A DNA stretch of 64,000 nt from Iris pallida (taxonomy: Eukaryota; Streptophyta; Magnoliopsida; Asparagales; Iridaceae). This document shows, in pieces, positions 47,080-59,874 of this stretch. Position numbers and translations under genes: made by a program. The notes under the pieces are model-generated. The model was not told where the DNA came from. It made no database searches and saw nothing but the letters and a program-made list of their open reading frames with translations. How positions within the stretch are numbered: position 1 is the first letter of the stretch; each line of letters starts with the position of its first letter. The stretch covers positions 23,069,917 to 23,133,916 of the forward strand of contig JANAVB010031417.1 of the NCBI GenBank assembly GCA_029216955.1, in the 5' to 3' direction.

Positions 47080-47545
47080 AGGTGTACTCGTGTCCCTCGT
47101 GTCCCTAAGTGTCCACCACAATACGACACGACGTGTCCAGAGTCAAAAATACAGAATCGGGTAACACAGTGCACTGAAATTTGCACTGTATCGTGCACGT
47201 GTTCACGTGTCTCGTGCTCACGATACAGGACACGTGAGGTGTCGTGCTCGTGTCCTTAGGTTCGCCTAGGGTTAATCTAGGGGTAGGGTAGCCTGCACGG
47301 TGTCCACGTGTCCTCATGCATCGACACGAGACCCGTATCAGTCGAGAAAACTCGACTGATACGCGCGGTTTGGCACCGCGTCGTGCAGCGGTGCACGTGT
47401 CTCGTGGACACTACACGAGCCACGTGGGGCCTCGTGGTCATGTCCATGTGTATCCCACGTGTTGGGCTACACACACGTGTCACCACGAGGTGTCCACGTG
47501 GTGTCTAGACACGACACGAAGGCCGTGTCCAAGTGGGAAAACTGG
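47080..47545. promoter_or_regulatory. ACGTG(TC)-rich tract in LTR D
   Basis: At least ten ACGTG cores, many CACGTGTC or CCACGTGG, occur in about 450 bp, mixed with CTCGTG words. These match ABRE/G-box elements bound by plant bZIP/bHLH factors. A thinner continuation lies at 47830-48060. Regulatory activity is inference. Confidence 0.55.
47335..47362. other. Perfect 12-bp stem, 4-base loop
   Basis: GTATCAGTCGAG and CTCGACTGATAC flank AAAA within the ACGTG-rich tract of LTR D. Confidence 0.75.
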
Positions 47546-48069
47546 GTCTGTGCGCGCGTGCACTGCATAAAAAGAAAGTTCGATTATATTATTATATATA
47601 TGCTTTTCCTTTCCTTTGCGGGAAGTCATTACTAACAGTCTTGGATCAAAGGAGTTATTAAAGCTGGACCGTCAAAATGAGAAATTCATAGGTCGGTTAC
47701 CGATGTCAGTAATTGGGGATTGCTCAATTCAAACAGTTATGAATTCAACTCAAATCAAAATAGACAAAGATAAACCCCTTGATTCAAGAACGATTACCGA
47801 TTACTAAGATTTTCTTTGGATATAGAGGATTCAGTGCGTGTCCAGTGCGAGTGAGATTTCTCACTCGACACGACACGGCGTGACACAAAATTTTGGGGGC
47901 ATGTTCGCAGACATTGCCCCCGTATCCATGTCAATTTTCACGTGTCCTAGTGCTCTGTGCAGTGAGCACGAACAACGTGGTAGCAGGGCACTGTGCGTGC
48001 ACCTGTCACAGCGTGTCCGTGTCGATTTTCGACACGAAAATGACACTGTGTCGTATTCAGTCAAGTAGG

Positions 48070-49080
48070 TACATGATCTAATAGTCTAGGGCTACAAGAA
48101 TATGTAATTAGTTTTACATTTTAACAAAATCAAATCCTTTGTGGCATTTCATCAAACAAGGTTTAATAGCCTAGAATACGTGTCCGATACAGACACCAAA
48201 ACAACCCTAAATTCTACCAAACTTGACCCACAGTTAGGGTGGACCTATATGCATGCATTTATGAAGAAAAATTACAATATTAGCAAGGTTTGAGGGCATT
48301 TACCTATGAGTGCAAAAATCAATGGAAAGCCTAGAATAGGGGGGGTGTCCTTCCACTTGGTGATATCCAAAGCCTTGTGAAACTTTGGTTGTTAGCCTCC
48401 CTCAGTTTCCTCAGTGTAGTAGGGTCCCAATGCAAGAAACTAGAGGTGATTTGGTTCAAATTTGAGGAAGTTATCAAGGTTTGTTGAAAAAGGAATTTTT
48501 GTAGGTTTTAATTCATGTAAAATGATCATGAATAAAATGTGATGGGGTTATATAGGAAGGGGTAGTGGTGTGGCCTGCCATGGGGTAGGGGAGGGTTTCC
48601 TCTAGATTGCTTCCAAGTGAAGGGAAGGACTTTCATGCCAAGGTATTGATCTTTGGAGGATTTCATGGAAAATATCTAACAAAGTAAATCTAAGATATTT
48701 CCAAACCCTTGACCAACTAAATATCTATCCTCTAGGCTAGTGGCTAACCCCTAGATTAGGCTAAACTAGGTTAGAAGCTAACATGACACTAATCAACTAA
48801 TTAAATAATAATAAATCACATAAATCCAAATAATTCCAAATAAATACTAGAAAATTACCAAAATACCCTTTAGGCTGAAAAGTGCTAAAATGGTATCCTA
48901 ATCACTTGGTTAGGCTTACATGGTCATGGTAGTCTCTAGGTTATGAAATCTCTAGGGTTTACACTAGGGTTATACTAGTAAAGTCACAAAGTCATAAGTC
49001 ATGACTTAGAAATAGTTTTAATTACACTAATAATCACCAAAAATCATATCATGACTAAAATACCATTAATAAATAATAAA
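48070..49080. other. Remainder of LTR D, nothing coding
   Basis: AT-rich LTR sequence. By position relative to the LTR start it should include the promoter side (minus strand), but I see no clear TATA and CT-rich pair. No gene is seen. Confidence 0.6.
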
Positions 49081-49120
49081 TTTTCAAAAATACCCCAATT
49101 TCAGAAAACTGGGTGTTACA

Positions 49121-49287
49121 GGAAATTGGACAAGTCCAATTTCCGACAGACCATCTGTCGAAATTTGGACATGACTCCAATTCCGACAGACTGTCTGTCG
49201 TACTCTATCATTTTTTTCTAATTCCTCAGACTTATATAGTTTTTACTAATTTTTAACGAATTTTTTATCCTACAGTAAATTTTCTGT
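49121..49287. mobile_element. Foldback element, right part
   Basis: The reverse complement matches 25402 onward over about 120 bp with small indels, including CGTTAAAAATTAGTAAAAAC and GGAATTGGAGTCATG. It begins with GGAAA, the target duplication of LTR D. Confidence 0.65.
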
Positions 49288-49361
49288 AATAATAATAATA
49301 TTGGAAACACCACGTGCATGTATACTAGTATATATAACCTTATATGTGTGTGTATGATCTG

Positions 49362-49365
<4 letters not shown>

Positions 49366-49448
<83 letters not shown>
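49366..49448. repeat. (TA)n microsatellite
   Basis: Pure TA array directly before the SINE. Confidence 0.95.
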
Positions 49449-49705
<257 letters not shown>

Positions 49706-50119
49706 CTTATAAATGGACGTCGCGAAAGCGCTATTTGGAGGTGGCTCAAATATAAAGCTTCATTGCATATGCGGTACGAAGAAATTGCGGAGGATATTGC
49801 TCGTATAACTGGGGAAGTTGAAGAAGACGAGTGGGAAAGTTGCGAGCCAAACTCGCCATTTGATGGCTTTGGTGGGAGGCCTTTGCATCGTCTCAAGAAA
49901 GTTGTTCTTTCAATGTTCCTTGGCACAAAGGCTGAGATGCTGTTGGTGGAGCATCTATTGAGAAATGGAGGTGCACTGGAGACGTTGGACGTCTCTGGTA
50001 CTCTTCCTTGTTGCTGGAAAAAGTTTCAGCAACAAATTTCTCCTTTTCCAGCTGCTGCTGTTTCTGCTTATCTGCAGATAATTGAATGTAGAGGTGATCT
50101 ACCAGATTTTGTTAAGTGA
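49706..50119 (+). CDS. F-box/LRR gene, exon 3 (FBD-like C-terminus)
   Basis: The frame is open from just after TATATAG to TGA at 50119, phase 0, so it follows exon 2 without a shift. The 137 residues include [18 protein letters not shown] and [18 protein letters not shown], the pattern of the FBD region that ends many plant F-box/LRR proteins (an L-V-L-F-G block, then E-LL--LL-N---LE). No ATG is needed here. The exact acceptor is uncertain because of the TA repeat. GC content is lower than in exon 1. Confidence 0.8.
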   Translation, partial: LINGRRESAIWRWLKYKASLHMRYEEIAEDIARITGEVEEDEWESCEPNSPFDGFGGRPLHRLKKVVLSMFLGTKAEMLLVEHLLRNGGALETLDVSGTLPCCWKKFQQQISPFPAAAVSAYLQIIECRGDLPDFVK

Positions 50120-50524
50120 ACGAACTTCTTGACACCAAGATTTGAGCCTTCCAAAAGTAGTTCAGGCAGATTTTTATTGGATTAAATTCGATTTATTAAA
50201 ACTAATTGATGGGGTATGAAGATTGTTATGTTGTGTTCGTGCCTGATCAACTGGATCGAGAGAAATAATCGAGATATTGAAGAACAGGGGTTTCGGAACA
50301 TAGTTAGGGCTCGTTTGGATCAAGTTTTTGGATTTTTAGGAATAGATTTTCAATTCCTTTCCCATGGGAAATGAATTCAACATTCCCATACTCATGTTTG
50401 GTTAGGTTGGGAATAGGTAGTTCAAAATTTAAAAAAAAATTATTTTTATATTTGGTTCACACGAATCTTAATTTATTTAGTTTTACTTTAATACCCTTTA
50501 ACTAATTTCATGATGATTCACATG
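50120..50524 (+). other. F-box 3' flank with possible MITE end
   Basis: AT-rich 3' untranslated/flanking sequence. GGGCTCGTTTGGATCAAG near 50308 resembles the end of hAT-type MITEs; no matching end is seen before element C. No canonical AATAAA is obvious; AATAAT occurs at about 50265. Confidence 0.4.
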
Positions 50525-51138
50525 TGTCACGACCCGCACCCTGATTAGGGGCACGAGAAGCGGTTACGTCCAGCCTACGCCGCAGAATCGGCGGTAGAAC
50601 GCTGTATATAGGGTCTGTAAAATGCTACGTCTAAACAGATAAATGTACCTGTGCAGTATATACACTCCGAACGGAGGAATAGGGCAATACTGCCTCAATC
50701 ACATAAGCAAAACTAAGGTAGAAAGCATGGAAAAAGATATGATATAAATAAATAGGAAACGAGTCCAGAATGTAATCACAAGACACAGCTAACACAAGTC
50801 CAAGCCTCTGAAATATAAATATAAGTACTACAACTGAAATGTAAACAGCTGGCTCGCAGGCCAGGCAAACCTACTAGCTAAGCTACTCTGGATGGGCAAA
50901 GTCAAGAGGCTCTACTAATAAGCCTCTATCTAAGTCATGCTCCTCGGTCTCTGCCCCGTAATAAGTAGGGCAGTCATCCTCTAAGTCATCTGTAAAATTT
51001 GTCAACGTATCCTGTCAGGAAAATGAGCAAGTACAAAACACCAACAGCAGTTCCATGTGAATTGAGAAATACTATAAGAAACAGTAATAATGAAATACAA
51101 GACAAAGAGTGAAGGTGACTTGGGAACCATTCGAAAGC

Positions 51139-51184
51139 CGAGTTACAACCCTTAAACCAAACAAGGACCGGGGTTGTAACCCTT
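51139..51184 (-). other. Conserved LTR stem-loop (C copy 1)
   Basis: GTTACAACCC and GGGTTGTAAC form a perfect 10-bp stem around TTAAACCAAACAAGGACCG. The loop core is shared with families A and B. Confidence 0.65.
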
Positions 51185-51949
51185 CTTCCGAACAGAACCT
51201 AGTCCCATAATCAAGTACGGTATAAAAGCAGGTAGAGCATATGAGAAATGAATCATAGCAGGGTGAAAGTACAGTAAGTAAAGCTGAAGCTGGAATATAA
51301 GACATGACAAATAAAGTAAAAGGTGTTTTGAATTATTAGAGTGATATGTGATCGGCTAAAGGGAGTCATGGCATGATTATCCACTTGGCCCGACAATCAC
51401 ATGAAAATCTGAAAAGGGTCATGTCGGCCAACCTGGATAACATGGACATGGGGTATCTGCTACACCCTACGTGAGGTGAGGGTGGCGCTAGCAAAATAAG
51501 GACATGGAGCTTTGATCACATAACACCTAATAATTCCCCCATTTTCCCCGAATAGTATAAATGGATCTGGTCATGGCACGTCATGACGCGGGATTCCCTA
51601 AGAGGGGAGCTAATCCTCTTATGGAATCGGCGTCAATACAGTACAAGAATCAAGACCAAGCAAGTACCAATATCCCAAGAGATCCAGGAATGACATCTCA
51701 TGACCAGAATCTGTTAATACTAGTCCGTGAACTATCGTGTCGAGAATCAAGTAAGACACTACGACTGAATCGGATATAGTAGATATCAAGACAATGAAAA
51801 CTATCAGTGAATGTACTTGCCTGTGGTCCTGAGCTGATAGGGTGAACAGATGCTCAGAGCGATCACAGACCTAAGATAAGATACTATAAGTCAAACAGGA
51901 CTAAATGCTGAAAAAGGAAACTAATACAAGCCATGAATGCAAGTCTAAG

Positions 51950-52310
51950 TCCAAACTAGGTCAATCTAGGTCTAACTGAGTCATACTAGGTCTTACTGGT
52001 TCATACTAGGTCATACTAGGTCACTGGAAGTCATTCCAAGTCAAACTAGGTCAATCGGGATCAACGGTTGACTTACAGTTGACTTCGGTCAAAAAGTCAA
52101 CTCTGGTCAACCCTGGTCAACTATGGTCAACTATGGTCAACTATGGTCAACTCTAGGTCAAACTGGTCTAATGTTGACCAACTGTTGACTTTCAGTCAAC
52201 TGGTCAAGTCTCGGTTGGTTTCGGTCAAATCGGGTCGCTTTAAGGCTAAGTTTGACCTTCGGTTGACTTTTGTTGACTTTTGGTCAAAACGGTCAACCGA
52301 CGTCAAAACT
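51950..52310. promoter_or_regulatory. W-box-rich tract (C copy 1)
   Basis: I count about 23 TTGAC[CT] or [AG]GTCAA cores in about 360 bp, including five consecutive TGGTCAAC words at about 10-bp spacing (52104-52144). Confidence 0.65.
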
Positions 52311-53114
52311 AGTCTTAGAGTACCATATTTGATCATTACCAACCACGAGGATCAAGTTCTAACACTATCTTAGGCTCCTAACACAATATCCCACTTCTAG
52401 GCAAAAACTAGCATTTACCCTTTCTTCCTATTTCTACTCCATGAATTTACCCTTCTATCTACCACACTCACCCACACTCATACACAACACTCACACACAA
52501 CACCTCACCCTCACATAGACCTCTCTACAAGTCTCCTAATAGGTTTCCTATTAGTTTGCACATAGGCTAACTATAGACACTCACTAATAGGTTCTCACAC
52601 ACACTCACAACTCACAAATACTCCTCACAACTACACACACACACAACTAACTAATATGGACTGTTTTTGGACAGCCCCTAGCCCTCTCTCAACATCACAC
52701 AACACCCACCATAATCTATATATATTCTCACACAATTAAACCACATATATATACCAAACAACATATATATATCAACATATCTAATACTAGTTGTATGCTT
52801 AAATAGAATTGAACTCCCAACCAACTCTCAATCAAATTCCCACTAAAATCTGAACCAAACCTGGGATTAAGTTTTCCCCCCTCAAAAACACCACACAACA
52901 CCATATTTTTCATATAAATATACCCCCTATATAACCATATATATATCAATATATATATATATATAGGTGCATAAAACTAATAGTACAACACCATATACTC
53001 TCAAAACTCCACCAAACTCCAACCATTCAGATCAGCCCCAAACCTGGCCGAAATTCACAGCCCTCTATAAGTCCCATAATCCATCACAACATCACATAAA
53101 TTAATCACCATTTA

Positions 53115-53133
53115 TATATATATATATATACAT

Positions 53134-53206
<73 letters not shown>
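53115..53206. repeat. (TA)n in C copy 1 LTR
   Basis: TA array with one CATAGA interruption; shorter and broken in copy 2 (58935-59045). Confidence 0.92.
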
Positions 53207-53211
<5 letters not shown>

Positions 53212-54043
53212 ATATATATATAACTATATATACACCAAAACACATAGAAATAATATGATACATTAAGATACTCTCATGGATCATCTCTACAACATTAAAA
53301 ATCTGAGATTAAATGGAAAAACACACAATAGCAATATTTTAACATCATTCATGGATCAAAAAGGGGGCTTTTTCCTAATAGGACACAAACCTACAAGTGG
53401 ACACTCCTAAAAATGTCTAAAGGACACAAAAATGGTTTCTAATGGTGGAATCACCCTAAGAATCATCATGGGGGTTCCTACATGATCTACATGAGAAAAG
53501 AATAAATATTGGAGAAGGAATCACCTTGGTTTGAGAGCTAGAAATCAATGGAGCTTTCAAAAGCAAATGGAGCCTTTGGAGAAGAAGAAGAAAATGTGGA
53601 TTGGAATGAAATGATAAAGTGTTTTCTCTCTCCACCCTATCCTCTCACTATGGCCGGCCACAACATGAAATTTGTCCCATTTGATTAATTATAAGTTTGC
53701 CCTCGAATTAATTAAATGGTCCAAAAATGGGAAATGGTTAAACCGGGGGTAGTTTAGTCAAACCGAAACCACTAATCTCTAACTAATAATTAACTAAAAT
53801 AATGGTCTAGTCTCTAACCAAAATATCTAACATGTGGGCCATGGTTAGCTAGTGTGTGGGCCCGCTAAGGTCAAAAATACCCCGGGTCCCCGAAACAAGT
53901 CAAAACAAGTCGAAACGAATTGAAATTCGAACCCGATTCAAATAACCCCAAAATAATACAAATAATAAATAAATAATTTCAAAATAAATTTTAAAGTGGA
54001 AAATTACCAAAATACCCCTGTTTGTGAAAACTGGGGGTGACAA

Positions 54044-54604
54044 ATCTATCCACCTTAAAAAAATTTTGTCCTCAAAATTGAAACCAACAATAGTAAAATC
54101 TCAAATTCTCAAGTCATGGCAAAAAATTTTAAATGATTAAATCTCAAAAATCAAAGCAAGAACTAAATGACTAAATTTATAAATTTTAAAATATTCACAA
54201 TATAAGTCTATCCACCTTAAAAGAATCATCCAAAAACTTAGAACGAAGCAACATAAAAACACAAAAAAAAAAAAAAATTTCATGCAATTTGATAATCGTA
54301 CGCGTCTGTCCAATAATCATGATACTCAGAATCTCCGTCATGCCAGTGAGCAAGGCTACGATAATCACAGAGTCCTCAACTATGGTACGTACCTCTAGAA
54401 TCATGGTATTTAAAATTTTTGCATTGCCGCATGCTTGGCAGCGAAAACCTTAAATTTCCACACCCGAGAAATATGACCATAATCCGACTATATGTCCTCA
54501 CTATGCCTGCTAGCATGACCCTAGAGGATTCTAAAATCTTATAATCGAGGCGACCTAGCCCATACGACTTATCTCAGAAAATCACACCACAAGAACAACT
54601 TTCA
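54044..54604 (-). other. C internal 3' part, no pol
   Basis: Next to the LTR the minus strand reads TTTTTTTAAGGTGGATAGATT, the polypurine tract. The remaining roughly 500 bp has no recognisable protease, RT or integrase sequence. Confidence 0.7.
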
Positions 54605-56122
54605 TCAATCAGACAAGGAACAGATAGAATCGAAATTCAAACAGTAAATAAGGAAGTAAATGCAGAAAGAGATCAAAAGATCGGAACCTGCACTCTGTCC
54701 TGCTACTGCCTGAGTGGGCTCAATTGCCATGGCGAATGCACGCCCCTGCTGGCCTCCTCTAGCCTGCTGCGCGCCGTCCTGGTCTCTTCGGATTCCACTA
54801 GCGTGGCAATCCCTCAGCTGGTGGTCAGGCACCCCACAGTACAAGCAGGCGCCCAATCTCTTCCTACAAACCTCTCGAGTATGCCCTGGCTTCCCGCAGA
54901 AGGTACACTGTGTAGCTGGCCTCCGGCCCTGACCCTGACCCTGATGCTGCTGAGCACGCGCCGGTGCCTGCTGGATCTGCAACTGAGGCTGATGCTGCTG
55001 GAACTGCCCTTGCTGGGAATGTGGGCGCTTCGCTGGCCCCGCACTCGAACTGGCTCCCAAGACATCACTGCCCCCTCTTCGGCTTGAGGCCGAAATCCTC
55101 CTCAGTAATCTGAGCCTCCATCAGGACCTGCTCAAATGTCGCGTCTCGTCGCCCAGATGTGCGAGTGCGCACTGCATGGATGAGACCCCTCCGGAACTTT
55201 CGGGCCTTGCACCCCTCATCCTGAATCAGGCTGGGTGCAAACCTACTCAGGCGGAAGAACTCCGCTGCATACTCGTCCACTGACGAGCTTCCCTGCACCA
55301 AGCCAACAAACTGTCCCTCCAGAGCCGTCAAGGCTACATCCGGGTAGAACTTCTCCTTAAAGAGTTTCCTGAAGTCCTCCCAGGATATACCTCGAACCGA
55401 CGCACGCGGATCCGTACGGTACCAGGTCAATGCAATGTCGAAAAACTGGCTCGCTGCAGAAGCCACCCATAGAGCTCTCGGAACCTCAGCCAACTCCAGA
55501 CACCGCTGGACGTCCTCTAACCAGTCATCCGCATATAGGATACCCTCGGTACCCCTGAAATCTCGTGGGCCCATCTTCCGGAAGTCGAGATGTGTACCGG
55601 GCCTCCTCTGGCCCTGCTGCTGTGCTGGTGCTCCCTCAGCTGTAGTCGGTGCACCCCTCTCCACTGCTGCCATGGCTAACTGGTGCGAGTTCTCCATCGT
55701 CTGTCTCAGCAACCTCTGTCTGGCACTGCTGCGCCTCTGCCTGAACTCTCTGCGTCTGCAACATCTGCTGCAGAAGGGCCATCATACCCTGAGTGTCTGC
55801 CAGTAGCTGAGGCGGCGGGTGGAAGAATGTCCGGGATGACCATAGACGGTCCTGCTGCTGAAGGTGGAAGACCTCGAGGGATCGTCGCTGCTGGTACTGC
55901 TGCTGCTGCTCCCGCCGGAAGGGCAGGAACTGATGGGGCTGCTCCCCCAGCTGGAGGTGGAAGACCTCCGGGAACTGCCACCTCTACTCCTGCCTGAAGG
56001 GCAGGAACCGATGCTGCTGTACTCTCTACTGTCGGTCCCGTAGCCGGAGGTGGAGGACCTCCCTGATCTGACCTCCCTGGAACTGAGCTAGGGCCCGCTG
56101 CCTGAGATCGTGTAACGGTCAT
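54605..56122 (-). pseudogene. Family C gag, copy 1 (two frameshifts)
   Basis: It starts near 56122 (MTVTRSQAAGPSS). An Ala/Pro-rich N-terminal part is followed by a Gag domain (RDFRGTEGILYADDWLEDVQ to EYAAEFFRLSRFAP) and two CCHC zinc knuckles (CTFCGKPGHTREVC, CLYCGVPDHQLRDC). Compared with copy 2 there is one extra base near 55711 and another near 55075, each shifting the frame. No pol follows, so this is a gag-only (TR-GAG type) element whose protein could package RNA but needs enzymes from a relative. Confidence 0.8.
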
Positions 56123-56349
56123 CCTGAAGATGAATGGAACCCAAGAGATCAATATGGCACATGATAGGAATATCAAAGACGGACAATTAAATTCAATGCA
56201 AGGAATTTGTCATGGTAATCAAAAGATTAGAATCTCCTAACATGTGATTGAGTAACTCCTATCATACCCTAATCCTATATCCTAATCGCAGGCTCGTAAT
56301 TAGCACTCTAAGTCGAGCACCATTACGAGTTCGCACTAGTTGCGACACA

Positions 56350-56375
56350 GACCTGCATGAGCCACCACAAAAACG
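56350..56375 (-). other. Candidate primer-binding region of C copy 1
   Basis: The minus strand reads GTGGTGGCTCATGCAGG a few bases from the LTR end; copy 2 has the GGCCC form near 62138-62155. Confidence 0.4.
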
Positions 56376-56990
56376 TGTCACGACCCGCACCCTGATTAGG
56401 GGCACGAGAAGCGGTTACGTCCAGCCTACGCCGCAGAATCGTCGGTAGAACGCTTGTATATAGGGTCTGTAAAATGCTACGTCTAAACAGATAAATGTAC
56501 CTGTGCAGTATATACACTCCGAACGGAGGAATAGGGCAATACTGCCTCAATCACATAAGCAAAACTAAGGTAGAAAGCATGGAAAAAGATATGATATAAA
56601 TAAATAGGAAACGAGTCCAGAATGTAATCACAAGACACAGCTAACACAAGTCCAAGTCTCTGAAATATAAATATAAGTACTACAACTGAAATGTAAACAG
56701 CTGGCTCGCAGGCCAGGCAAACCTACTAGCTAAGCTACTCGGATGGGCAAAGTCAAGAGGCTCTACTAATAAGCCTCTATCTAAGTCATGCTCCTCGGTC
56801 TCTGCCCCGTAATAAGTAGGGCAGTCATCCTCTAAGTCATCTGTAAAATTTGTCAACGTATCCTGTCAGGAAAATGAGCAAGTACAAAACACCAACAGCA
56901 GTTCCATGTGAATTGAGAAATACTATAAGAAACAGTAATAATGAAATACAAGACAAAGAGTGAAGGCGACTTGGGAACCATTCGAAAGCC

Positions 56991-57036
56991 GAGTTACAAC
57001 CCTTAAACCAAACAAGGACCGGGGTTGTAACCCTTC
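56991..57036 (-). other. Conserved LTR stem-loop (C copy 2)
   Basis: Identical to copy 1. Confidence 0.65.
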
Positions 57037-57799
57037 TTCCGAACAGAACCTAGTCCCATAATCAAGTACGGTATAAAAGCAGGTAGAGCATATGAGAAAT
57101 GAATCATAGCAGGGTGAAAGTAAGTACAGTAGTAAAGCTGAAGCTGGAAATAAGACATGACAAATAAAGTAAAAGGTGTTTTGAATTATTAGAGTGATAT
57201 GTGATCGGCTAAAGGGAGTCATGGCATGATTATCCACTTGGCCCGACAATCACATGAAAATCTGGAAAGGGTCATGCCGGCCAACCTGGATAACATGGAC
57301 ATGGGGTATCTGCTACACCCTACGTGAGGTGAGGGTGGCGCTAGCAAAATAGGGACATGGGCTTTGATCACATAACACCTAATAATTCCCCCATTTTCCC
57401 CGAATAGTATAAATGGATCTGGTCATGGCACGTCATGACGCGGGATTCCCTAAGAGGGGAGCTAATCCTCTTATGGAATCGGCGTCAATACAGTACAAGA
57501 ATCAAGACCAAGCAAGTACCAATATCCCAAGAGATCCAGGAATGACATCTCATGACCAGAATCTGTTAATACTAGTCCGTGAACTATCGTGTCGAGAATC
57601 AAGTAAGACACTACGACTGAATCGGATATAGTAGATATCAAGACAATGAGAACTATCAGTGAATGTACTCGCCTGTGGTCCTGAGCTGATAGGGTGAACA
57701 GATGCTCAGAGCGATCACAGACCTAAGATAAGATACTATAAGTCAAACAGGACTAAATGCTGAAAAAGGAAACTAATACAAGCCATGAATGCAAGTCTA

Positions 57800-58165
57800 A
57801 GTCCAAACTAGGTCAATCTAGGTCTAACTGAGTCATACTAGGTCTTACTGGTTCATACTAGGTCATACTAGGTCACTGGAAGTCATTCCAAGTCAAACTA
57901 GGTCAATCGGGATCAACGGTTGACTTACAGTTGACTTCGGTCAAAAAGTCAACTCTGGTCAACCCTGGTCAACTATGGTCAACTATGGTCAACTATGGTC
58001 AAACTCTAGGTCAAACTGGTCTAATGTTGACCAACTGTTGACTTTCAGTCAACTGGTCAAGTCTCGGTTGGTTTCGGTCAAATCGGGTCGCTTTAAGGCT
58101 AAGTTTGACCTTCGGTTGACTTTTGTTGACTTTTGGTCAAAACGGTCAACCGACGTCAAAACTAG
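57800..58165. promoter_or_regulatory. W-box-rich tract (C copy 2)
   Basis: Same as copy 1 with one fewer TGGTCAAC unit. Confidence 0.65.
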
Positions 58166-58987
58166 TCTTAGAGTACCATATTTGATCATTACCAACCACG
58201 AGGATCAAGTTCTAACACTATCTTAGGCTCCTAACACATATCCCACTTCTAGGCAAAACTAGCATTTACCCTTTCTTCCTATTTCTACTCCATGAATTTA
58301 CCCTTCTATCTACCACACTCACCCACACTCATACACAACACTCACACACAACACCTCACCCTCACATAGACCTCTCTACAAGTCTCCTAATAGGTTTCCT
58401 ATTAGTTTGCACATAGGCTAACTATAGACACTCACTAATAGGTTTCACACACACTCACAACTCACAAATACTCCTCACAACTACACACACACAACTAACT
58501 AATATGGACTGTTTTTGGACAGCCCCTAGCCCTCTCTCAACATCACACAAAACCCACCATAATCTATATATATTCTCACACAATTAAACCACATATATAT
58601 ACCAAACAACATATATATACAACATATCTAATACTAGTTGTATGCTTAAATAGAATTGAACTCCCAACCAACTCTCAATCAAATTCCCACTAAAATCTGA
58701 ACCAACCTGGGATTAAGTTTTCCCCCCTCAAAAACACCACACAACACCATATCATATAAATACCCCTATATAACATATATTATAATACAAATATATATAT
58801 ATAGGTGCATAAAACTAATAGTACAACACATATACTCAAAACTCCACCAAACTCCAACCTCATCAGCAAACTGGCCGAAATCACAGCCCTCTATAAGTCC
58901 CATATCCATCACAACATAACAAAATTAATCACCATTATATTATATATATATATATACATATAATATATATAATATATAAAAATATAT

Positions 58988-59043
<56 letters not shown>

Positions 59044-59874
59044 TATAGAATGATATATATAACTATATATACACCAAAACACATAGAAATAATATGATAC
59101 ATTAAGATACTCTCATGGATCATCTCTACAACATTAAAAATCTGAGATTAAATGGAAAAACACACAATAGCAATATTTTAACATCATTCATGGATCAAAA
59201 AGGGGGCTTTTTCCTAATAGGACACAAACCTACAAGTGGACACTCCTAAAAATGTCTAAAGGACACAAAAATGGTTTCTAATGTGGAATCACCCTAAGAA
59301 TCATCATGGGGGTTCCTACATGATCTACATGAGAAAAGAAAAATATTGGAGAAGGAATCACCTTGGTTTGAGAGCTAGAAATCAATGGAGCTTTCAAAAG
59401 CAAATGGAGCCTTTGGAGAAGAAGAAGAAAATGTGGATTGGAATGAAATGATAAAGTGTTTTCTCTCTCCACCCTATCCTCTCACTATGGCCGGCCACAA
59501 CATGTTGTCCCATTTGATTAATTACAAGTTTGCCCTCCAATTAATTAAATGGTCCAAAAATGGGAAATGGTTAAACCGGGGGTAGTTTAGTCAAACCGAA
59601 ACCACTAATCTCTAACTAATAATTAACTAAAATAATGGTCTAGTCTCTAACCAAAATATCTAACATGTGGGCCATGGTTAGCTAGTGTGTGGGCCCGCTA
59701 AGGTCAAAATACCCCGGGTCCCCGAAACAAGTCAAAACAAGTCGAAACGAATTGAAATTCGAACCCGATTCAAATAACCCCAAAATAATACAAATAATAA
59801 ATAAATAATTTCAAAATAAATTTTAAAGTGGAAAATTACCAAAATACCCCTGTTTGTGAAAACTGGGGGTGACA

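Larger units (their letters stand above)
50525..54043 (-). repeat. Family C LTR, copy 1
   Basis: 3519 bp from TGTCACGACCCGCACC to GGGGGTGACA. It contains the conserved stem-loop, a W-box tract, CA-rich sequence (52450-52650) and a (TA)n array (53115-53206). The bases outside the left end are ACATG; the matching duplication would lie beyond the window. Confidence 0.92.
56376..59874 (-). repeat. Family C LTR, copy 2 (shared middle LTR)
   Basis: About 3499 bp, nearly identical to copy 1 until about 58 kb. From there many single-base deletions appear. It serves as right LTR of the first unit and left LTR of the second. Confidence 0.9.

Noticed and set aside
47050..48081. Several short ORFs in the ACGTG-rich tract, considered as a possible host gene
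   Set aside because: No conserved domains, frames overlap on both strands, and the block lies inside LTR D bounded by its GGAAA duplications.
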